Source: Verrucomicrobiia bacterium (GTDB lineage: Bacteria > Verrucomicrobiota > Verrucomicrobiia > Opitutales > Opitutaceae). From it: DNA of 5,775 nucleotides. Below, one piece after another: positions 1 to 4,441 of this stretch (its first letter is position 1; every line of letters starts with the position of its first letter). The DNA is taken from contig JAUHWE010000330.1 of assembly GCA_030424825.1 (NCBI GenBank), forward strand, positions 1 to 5,775, in the 5' to 3' direction. The notes below the pieces were generated by a model, which saw only the letters and a program-made list of their open reading frames with translations, did not search any database and was not told the origin of the DNA. The position numbers and the translations under genes were made by a program.

Positions 1-25
1 AAAAAACCGTCCGGTAGGGGACGGT
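1..25 (-). terminator. Intrinsic terminator, duplicated copy
   Basis: A 7-bp perfect stem pairs ACCGTCC (6-12) with GGACGGT (19-25) around a 6-nt loop. On the minus strand it is followed by at least six T (complement of A1-A6). It is identical in stem and loop to the terminator at 188-213. It would catch transcripts that read through the first terminator from tRNA-Asn. Confidence 0.8.
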
Positions 26-57
26 GGATCGTTGAAAATGGCTGCCCCGGTTGGATT
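1..57 (-). repeat. Direct repeat copy 1: partial tRNA-Asn 3' end plus terminator
   Basis: This block matches 189-245 at 56 of 57 positions; the only difference is G27 versus A215. Read on the minus strand it holds the last 19 nt of tRNA-Asn: three T-loop bases, the 3' half of the T-stem, the 3' acceptor strand, the discriminator G and CCA, at 57 down to 39. A 13-nt spacer and an intrinsic terminator follow. Homology to the tRNA stops inside the T-loop, so this is a fragment, not a second tRNA gene. The repeat may extend left of the window, because the A-run begins at base 1. Confidence 0.93.
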
Positions 58-187
58 GGCTGCGGCTCGGTGCCTCGCCTTCGGGGCTGTCGCCCTCATG
101 CGCTGCATGCCCCCTCTCCGCTCGCGGGCTCGCTCCGTCGAACCACCGCGTTGGTTCAAATCCAATAGGGCGTCGTTGCCTGGATAT
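58..187. mobile_element. Structured GC-rich insert between tRNA 3'-end repeats (possible small mobile or REP-like element)
   Basis: About 130 bp lies between the two 57-bp repeats. Bases 61-140 are 75% G+C by count, well above the neighbouring genes. Hairpins seen: 72-87 (6 bp, one G-U, on the plus strand), 97-109 (CATGC/GCATG, 3-nt loop) and 140-157 (GAACCA/TGGTTC, 6-nt loop). TTGGATT at 51-57, at the end of repeat copy 1, is inverted as AATCCAA at 159-165, so the ends can pair. Bases 149-165 form an inverted copy of the tRNA-Asn T-arm at 239-255 (16 of 17). No credible coding sequence is present. It could be a non-autonomous element, a remnant of an integrated element, or a structured RNA tail. 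The mobile-element label is inference. Confidence 0.4.
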
Positions 188-213
188 AAAAAAACCGTCC
201 GGTAGGGGACGGT
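188..213 (-). terminator. Intrinsic terminator of tRNA-Asn
   Basis: On the minus strand, 13 nt after the CCA end of tRNA-Asn, a 7-bp GC-rich stem (ACCGTCC 194-200 with GGACGGT 207-213, 6-nt loop) is followed by seven T (complement of A188-A194). Position and structure fit a rho-independent terminator that ends the tRNA transcript. Confidence 0.88.
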
Positions 214-226
214 GAATCGTTGAAAA

Positions 227-245
<19 letters not shown>
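189..245 (-). repeat. Direct repeat copy 2, overlapping the 3' end of tRNA-Asn
   Basis: This is the partner of 1-57 (56 of 57 identical, offset 188 bp). It comprises the tRNA 3' terminus from the middle of the T-loop, the spacer and the whole terminator. In size and position it resembles the att-core duplication left when a tyrosine recombinase integrates at a tRNA gene and the tRNA is restored, but no integrase is visible here. Confidence 0.93.
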
Positions 246-301
<56 letters not shown>

Positions 302-314
302 ACGATGGGGGAGG

Positions 315-343
315 AAAAAGCCGGTTTGTTTCGTCCTTGTCAA
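315..343 (-). promoter_or_regulatory. Possible sigma70-type promoter for tRNA-Asn
   Basis: On the minus strand a perfect -35 hexamer TTGACA lies at 343-338. A -10 hexamer spaced 17 bp away would fall at 320-315 and reads CTTTTT, a poor match that lacks the key A at position 2. Transcription would start a few bases before the tRNA 5' end at 301, a sensible position. Only the -35 supports it. Confidence 0.33.
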
Positions 344-353
344 CTCTTAGATT
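326..353 (+). promoter_or_regulatory. Weak candidate promoter for rplY
   Basis: TTGTTT (326-331) and TAGATT (348-353) are 16 bp apart in the divergent region between tRNA-Asn and rplY. Both are partial matches to sigma70 hexamers, and the candidate overlaps the tRNA promoter candidate. It would leave a leader of about 115 nt. A promoter must exist somewhere in 302-473, but this placement is tentative. Confidence 0.2.
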
Positions 354-430
354 GAGCTTTTTCGAGAAAAGTGGACTTGATCGAAACTTTTGATTGATTT
401 CCAAAGAACGCGTCTTACGTTTCTCCGCTC

Positions 431-455
431 CTCTCATTGGCGTGACGTCTGAGAG
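431..455 (+). promoter_or_regulatory. Small inverted repeat in the rplY leader
   Basis: CTCTCA (431-436) and TGAGAG (450-455) are a perfect 6-bp inverted repeat around a 13-nt loop, ending 18 nt before the rplY start. As RNA it could form a hairpin near the ribosome entry site. Ribosomal protein genes are often autoregulated through such leaders, but no resemblance to the 5S rRNA target of L25 was established. Chance is a real alternative. Confidence 0.2.
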
Positions 456-473
456 TGGACAGATTTCAGGAAA

Positions 474-1028
474 ATGAAACAGCTTACAATCAACGCTACA
501 ACTCGTAAAGAAGGAGGCTCTTCCGCCTCGGGACGCCTACGCAAAGAGGGCAAGATCCCCGCGATCGCATACGGCAAAACAAAAGAGCCTACGAAATTGT
601 TTGTGGACTCCAGCGAGCTACGAGTTGCGCTTCGGGCGATTGGCAACAGCACGCCAGTCGTAAAAGTGAAAGAAGGAAAGGGAGCTGCCCGTACTTCTAT
701 TATACAAGAAGTACAGCGTCATCCTATTACTGACAGGTACTTGCACGTCGATTTCCGTGAAGTCGCAGACGACGAAATTGTTCAGGTGGAAGTACCGGTA
801 CACGCCGTTGGCGAGCCTTGGGGCGTCAAGAACGAGGGCGGTACATTAGAACATGTGGCCCATTCGGTTGCGATTCGCGCGGTTCCTAAAAACATCCCCG
901 AATTTATCGAGAGCGATGTAAGAGAACTGAAAGTGGGCGACCTGATTCATATTAAGGAGTTGCCTGCTATCGATGGTGTAGAATACATGGATCATGCCGA
1001 GCAGCCAGTATTCACGGTCATTAATTAG
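474..1028 (+). CDS. rplY: 50S ribosomal protein bL25, long CTC/TL5 type
   Basis: This protein binds 5S rRNA in the central protuberance of the large ribosomal subunit. At 184 residues it is the two-domain CTC form, not the short (about 95 aa) enterobacterial L25. The N-terminal L25 domain spans about residues 1-94 and includes GRLRKEGKIPAIAYG (20-34) and the family signature RHPITDRYLHVDF (82-94). The C-terminal TL5-type beta domain spans about 95-184, with the typical VPVHAVGEPWGVKNEGG stretch and a late VGDLIHIKELP motif. The ATG at 474 has only a short AGG three bases upstream, but the protein starts exactly where the family does. The gene is followed by a strong terminator, so much of its transcript is probably monocistronic. 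Placement before pth matches the Chlamydia order. Confidence 0.97.
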   Translation: MKQLTINATTRKEGGSSASGRLRKEGKIPAIAYGKTKEPTKLFVDSSELRVALRAIGNSTPVVKVKEGKGAARTSIIQEVQRHPITDRYLHVDFREVADDEIVQVEVPVHAVGEPWGVKNEGGTLEHVAHSVAIRAVPKNIPEFIESDVRELKVGDLIHIKELPAIDGVEYMDHAEQPVFTVIN

Positions 1029-1045
1029 CATTAGATTTTTTCCGG

Positions 1046-1078
1046 CGAGTCCCGGCGTATGCTGGCGACTCGTTTTTT
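1046..1078 (+). terminator. Intrinsic terminator after rplY
   Basis: CGAGTC (1046-1051) pairs with GACTCG (1067-1072). An inner CCGGC/GCTGG stem sits on a GTAT loop, with one bulged C at 1066, giving about 11 bp in total. The stem is followed by six T (1073-1078). It begins 17 nt after the rplY stop and ends 30 nt before pth. It should end most rplY transcripts, or act as a partial attenuator for the downstream genes. Confidence 0.9.
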
Positions 1079-1108
1079 GTTCTTTCAAACAATCCCAATT
1101 TTTCCTCC

Positions 1109-1720
1109 ATGAGCTATCGGCTTATTGTCGGTCTCGGTAACCCTGGTAGCGAGTACGAAGCGACTCGCCACAACATTGGTTTTCGAGTCATAGACGCCTT
1201 CGCTTCCAAGCATGGCGCCAGCGAGTGGACGAAAAACCGCAATTTAAAAGGCGATTTCTCGGAATTCGTCCCCGATGGAGGGGCGAAGGTTTATTTGCTT
1301 AAACCTCGTACATTTATGAACGAGAGTGGACTCAGCATCCAAAAGACGTGCAGCTTTTATAAAATACCGCCCGAAGAAGTGGTCGTCATTTACGACGAGA
1401 TAAACTTGAAAGTCGGTGAAATGAAAGTCAGCACGGCAGGAGGTCCTGGAGGACACAATGGCCTCGTCGATATCATTTCGCGTATCAAACCGACCTTTAC
1501 ACGTCTGAGGATAGGCATTGGCCAGAAGACGCCCAAAGAAATGAGTCTTGCGAATTACGTGTTGGGAAATTTTAGTAAGGAAGACGAAACCTTAATCGGC
1601 GCTTCGATGGAGCGCTATCTCGATTGCCTCGACAGGCTGCTACGAGAGGGAGCCGACAAGGCGATGATTCACATAAACCGAAAACCGAAAAACAAAGACA
1701 GAGAAGATGGCCAACTATAA
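1109..1720 (+). CDS. pth: Peptidyl-tRNA hydrolase (Pth)
   Basis: This cytosolic enzyme hydrolyses the ester bond of peptidyl-tRNAs dropped from stalled ribosomes, freeing tRNA for reuse. At 203 aa it has the usual length. Conserved elements are in order: LIVGLGNPG (5-13), catalytic His21 in TRHNIGF, KPRTFMNESG with Asn71, YDE with Asp96, and GGPGGHNGL with His116 and Asn117. These correspond to H20, N68, D93, H113 and N114 of the E. coli enzyme. DEINL replaces the more common DDLDL, a tolerated variation. The C-terminus is short, basic and charged. No Shine-Dalgarno is seen; instead the pyrimidine stretch TTTTTCCTCC abuts the ATG. The start is fixed by the LIVGLGNPG strand that follows immediately. 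The gene overlaps rpsF by 14 nt, suggesting coupled translation. Confidence 0.98.
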   Translation: MSYRLIVGLGNPGSEYEATRHNIGFRVIDAFASKHGASEWTKNRNLKGDFSEFVPDGGAKVYLLKPRTFMNESGLSIQKTCSFYKIPPEEVVVIYDEINLKVGEMKVSTAGGPGGHNGLVDIISRIKPTFTRLRIGIGQKTPKEMSLANYVLGNFSKEDETLIGASMERYLDCLDRLLREGADKAMIHINRKPKNKDREDGQL

Positions 1721-1991
1721 GGCAACTTTTATCCTCGATACTCGCGGTCGCGAAGAAAACGCCGACGAGCTCGTTGAAGGGCTCAAAAGCGAGCTTGAAA
1801 GCGCGGGCGCCGAGGTCACCTCAGCCCAGAATCTTGGCAAGCACGACTTCGCTCGATCTGCTGACCGGCGCTACGAGTCTGGAGTGTATGCTCAATTCAA
1901 GCTCTCCGGCGACTCAAGCATGCACAGGAACGTGCTTGAAAAACTTCGCTTGAACAAACTCGTCTCGCACAAGATAATTCAGAAGATCTAA
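1707..1991 (+). CDS. rpsF: 30S ribosomal protein bS6
   Basis: bS6 is a small-subunit protein that pairs with bS18 on the 16S rRNA platform (h22-h23). The 94-aa product shows the family pattern: an initial beta strand (NYKATFILDTR, residues 3-13), an amphipathic helix (about 17-33), the RRYESGVYAQFKL strand region in the middle, and a final helix and strand. Length fits minimal bS6, with no acidic C-terminal tail of the enterobacterial kind. The ATG lies inside the end of pth (14-nt overlap), with the purine-rich AGAGAAG directly upstream, so translation is probably coupled to pth termination. Unusually, rpsR, the gene of its binding partner, does not follow; ssb does. Confidence 0.95.
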   Translation: MANYKATFILDTRGREENADELVEGLKSELESAGAEVTSAQNLGKHDFARSADRRYESGVYAQFKLSGDSSMHRNVLEKLRLNKLVSHKIIQKI

Positions 1992-2023
1992 TTGCTTCTT
2001 AATTTCCGACCCCGCTCAGTCCC

Positions 2024-2467
2024 ATGCCAAATTTCAACAAAGTCCTTCTGATGGGAAACCTTACCCGCGATCCAGAATTGCGGGCCACGCCTTCAGGGAC
2101 CGCAGTGTGTCAATTTGGACTCGCCGTTAACCGGATTTACAACAATTCGAATGGAGAGCGTCAGGAGGAGACTACCTTTGTTGATGTCGAGGCTTGGGGC
2201 CGTCAGGCAGAAACTATTTCTAAATACGTGACCAAGGGGAACCCGCTGTTTGTAGAGGGCCGCCTGAAACTCGATTCCTGGGAAAACAAGGAAGGCGAGA
2301 AACGCAGCAAAATGAAGGTCGTCCTCGAGAATATGCAGCTGATTAGTCAGCGCGGAGAAGGCGGTGGTTACAGCCCTTCGGACTCGGCCCCTCCTGCCCG
2401 GGAAAGCGCTCCTGCGAGCGAATCTTCCAGCAAGAGCGAGGATATCGAAGAAGACGTTCCCTTTTAA
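2024..2467 (+). CDS. ssb: Single-stranded DNA-binding protein (SSB)
   Basis: SSB coats single-stranded DNA during replication, repair and recombination and recruits partners through its C-terminal tip. The 147-aa product has an OB fold at about residues 1-110, opening with FNKVLLMGNLTRDPELR. Trp58 (in VEAWGRQAE) and Trp86 are at positions typical of DNA-stacking aromatics. A short flexible linker rich in Ser, Ala, Pro and Glu (about 111-138) leads to the acidic tip EDIEEDVPF (139-147), with DVPF in place of the usual DIPF. The tip is intact, so partner binding should be retained. It lies 32 nt after rpsF, with no clear ribosome binding site. It occupies the slot that ssb or priB holds next to rpsF in many bacteria, which supports the main cellular SSB over a phage copy. 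Confidence 0.97.
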   Translation: MPNFNKVLLMGNLTRDPELRATPSGTAVCQFGLAVNRIYNNSNGERQEETTFVDVEAWGRQAETISKYVTKGNPLFVEGRLKLDSWENKEGEKRSKMKVVLENMQLISQRGEGGGYSPSDSAPPARESAPASESSSKSEDIEEDVPF

Positions 2468-2510
2468 ATTAACCAATTTCCAAATACACACAATTTAATC
2501 ACATTACGCC

Positions 2511-3017
2511 ATGGCTACAAGCGAAGTACTACTCATTCAGCCCGTTGAAAATTTGGGAGCCGAAGGCGACCAAGTTAAGGTTAAAGCAGGTTTTGCCCGC
2601 AATTTCCTTCTCCCGCTAAAATACGCGGTTCCTCTAACCCGGGCCAACCGCAAGCAGATCGAAGCGCTCAAAGTTCGCCGCGCCGAGCGTGAAGCGAAGA
2701 ATCTTGAGGATGCGAAGGTGCAAGCAGCGAAGATTTCCGAAACGCATTTCGCGATCGCAGTGAAAACAGGTGATTCCGGAAAAATGTTCGGAGCGGTCAC
2801 TGCTATCCACATTCACGAGAAGCTAATTGAGGCAGGATTCGATGCGATCACCCGCAAGCAGGTTCAGTTGAACGAGCCGATTAAGGAAATTGGGCAGCAC
2901 GCGGTGACGATCAAGGTTTTCCAGGAAATTGATGCCGAGTTGAAATTCGACGTTGTATCAGAAAACCCAATCGTCGAAGAAAACGCGGAAGAGGAAGCAG
3001 CTTCTTCCGAAGATTGA
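2511..3017 (+). CDS. rplI: 50S ribosomal protein bL9
   Basis: bL9 binds domain V of 23S rRNA near the base of the L1 stalk and reaches out along the ribosome surface, helping to keep the reading frame. The 168-aa product has the N-terminal rRNA-binding domain (about 4-50, with the signature GDQVKVKAGFARNFLLPLKYA). A long charged connecting helix follows (about 45-77), then the C-terminal domain (about 78-150). The last roughly 18 residues are an acidic Glu-rich tail ending EEEAASSED that goes beyond the 149-aa E. coli protein. The start at 2511 places the conserved VLLIQPVENLG strand at residue 6, as in the family. The 43-nt gap after ssb is AT-rich and holds no Shine-Dalgarno and no room for rpsR. 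Confidence 0.97.
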   Translation: MATSEVLLIQPVENLGAEGDQVKVKAGFARNFLLPLKYAVPLTRANRKQIEALKVRRAEREAKNLEDAKVQAAKISETHFAIAVKTGDSGKMFGAVTAIHIHEKLIEAGFDAITRKQVQLNEPIKEIGQHAVTIKVFQEIDAELKFDVVSENPIVEENAEEEAASSED

Positions 3018-3040
3018 TCGCTCTTTAGGCTTAACAGGTC

Positions 3041-4441
3041 ATGCCGTTTAAGCCTTCGAGTACGGAAACTCTAAACGCTCCTGTCGATTTAGTTACGGCA
3101 GGGCGGACGTTGCCCCACAGCCTGGATGCGGAAAAGGGGCTGCTCGCAGCTTGCCTGATTGATCCGGCAGAGGTGATCTCACGCTGTCTGGCAATGAAGC
3201 TGCCGCAGGAGGCTTTCTATAGTCAAGCCCACCAGACTATCTACAAGACTTGTGTCGAGGTTTTCGAGACGAAATCGATACTGGATGCGAAGGTACTTGC
3301 GGAAGAGTTGAACACTCGGGGGCAGCTTGCGGAAATTGGCGGACCCGTGTACATTGCGGAGTTAGCCACTCAAATCGAGACGACCGCGCACGCCTCTTAC
3401 TTCCTCGATATTGTTCGAGAAAAATACCTTTTAAGGCGCTTAATTTACACGGCGACCAAAACGGTGAAGAGCTGTTTTGAGCCACAGCTCGATGGCGGGT
3501 TGGAGAACTTTATCGACGACATCGAAAAGGAGATTTTCGCGATCAGCGACGACCGGGTCGCAGATACGTCCCAACCGATCAAAAAGTCGGTCGATGATGC
3601 GGTAAAGCTCGTGCAGAAACTCATTGCGGGTCGAGGCGAATTGGCCGGCTTGTCTTCTGGATTTGACGATCTCGATAAAATGACCTTTGGGCTTCATCCG
3701 CAGGAAATGATGGTTCTCGCAGCCCGCCCTTCGATGGGGAAGACGAGTTTGGCTATGAATATTGCCGAAGCGGTGGCCTTGCCGGAAAAGCCTGGCAGGC
3801 AAAGTGCGGGAGTCCTTATCTTCAGCTTGGAAATGAGTGCCGAGCAACTCGCCATGCGTTTGCTGACGAGTCGGGCGAAGGTAAGCTCTCAGCGTTTGCG
3901 GGAAGGCTTTGTAAACAAAGAGGAGCAACAGGAATTGGCCCAAGCCGCCAAGGAGCTCAAGAATGCGCGATTGTGGATCGACGATTCGGGGCATGTAACC
4001 ATCAACCAGTTGCGGGCGAAAGCGCGGCGGATCTGGGCCCGGAATGACAACATGGGCCTGATTGTGATCGACTATCTTCAGCTAATTACGGGGACGGATC
4101 CCAAAATACAGCGGGAACAACAAATATCTGAGATTTCTAGAGGATTAAAAACCCTTGCCAAGGAACTCAACGTTCCTGTGATTGTACTAAGTCAGCTAAA
4201 CCGTGATTCCGAGAAAGAAAAACGACAACCGAAACTCTCCGACCTCCGCGAATCGGGATCCATTGAGCAAGATGCTGATGTGGTTCTGCTTTTGGCTCGA
4301 CCTAAAGACGCGGGAGACGAGCATTCGGTAGCAGCCGACACCGCCGACCTAATCATCGCCAAGCAACGAAATGGTCCGGTTGGGGAAATTAAATTAACCT
4401 TCCGAAAAGAATACACCCGCTTTGAAAACCATACGGAATAG
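3041..4441 (+). CDS. dnaB: Replicative DNA helicase DnaB
   Basis: This is the hexameric ATP-driven 5'-3' helicase of the replication fork, which also recruits primase. The 466-aa product has the normal family length and no intein. The N-terminal domain begins at PHSLDAEKGLLAACLIDP (25-42). A linker leads to the RecA-like domain with SSGFDDLDKMTFGL (205-218) and Walker A AARPSMGKTSLA (227-238; Lys234, Thr235). The catalytic Glu264 is in FSLEMS. Walker B is LIVIDYLQL (340-348; Asp344), followed by SQLNRDSEKEKRQPKLSDLRES with Gln385. The conserved KQRNGPVG loop is at 441-448. The ATG at 3041 lies 23 nt after rplI, with only a close AGG upstream; the extra N-terminal 20 residues are not conserved. 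Its last 20 nt overlap the proposed start of bamA. Confidence 0.98.
   Translation: MPFKPSSTETLNAPVDLVTAGRTLPHSLDAEKGLLAACLIDPAEVISRCLAMKLPQEAFYSQAHQTIYKTCVEVFETKSILDAKVLAEELNTRGQLAEIGGPVYIAELATQIETTAHASYFLDIVREKYLLRRLIYTATKTVKSCFEPQLDGGLENFIDDIEKEIFAISDDRVADTSQPIKKSVDDAVKLVQKLIAGRGELAGLSSGFDDLDKMTFGLHPQEMMVLAARPSMGKTSLAMNIAEAVALPEKPGRQSAGVLIFSLEMSAEQLAMRLLTSRAKVSSQRLREGFVNKEEQQELAQAAKELKNARLWIDDSGHVTINQLRAKARRIWARNDNMGLIVIDYLQLITGTDPKIQREQQISEISRGLKTLAKELNVPVIVLSQLNRDSEKEKRQPKLSDLRESGSIEQDADVVLLLARPKDAGDEHSVAADTADLIIAKQRNGPVGEIKLTFRKEYTRFENHTE

Noticed and set aside
39..57. Second tRNA-Asn gene
   Set aside because: Only the last 19 nt of the tRNA match. There is no acceptor 5' strand, D-arm or anticodon arm next to it, so it is a duplicated 3' end.
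145..172. tRNA on the plus strand, suggested by GGTTCAAATCC
   Set aside because: The T-arm consensus is there, but the upstream bases do not form a D-arm or anticodon arm and no acceptor pairing was found. It is best read as an inverted T-arm copy.
1660..1706. S6:S18 autoregulatory leader before rpsF
   Set aside because: rpsF begins inside pth, the upstream bases are A-rich with no clear stem, and rpsR is not in the operon.
2093..2491. 132-codon minus-strand open frame opposite ssb
   Set aside because: Shadow of ssb, whose frame has clear OB-fold and tip motifs. The antisense protein has no recognisable domain.
3440..3994. 184-codon minus-strand open frame opposite dnaB
   Set aside because: Antisense shadow of dnaB: Arg-, His- and Leu-rich, with no domain pattern and no start context.
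3719..4270. Intein in DnaB
   Set aside because: dnaB is a common intein host, but Walker A, Walker B and the SQL motif are at normal spacing and the protein is 466 aa.
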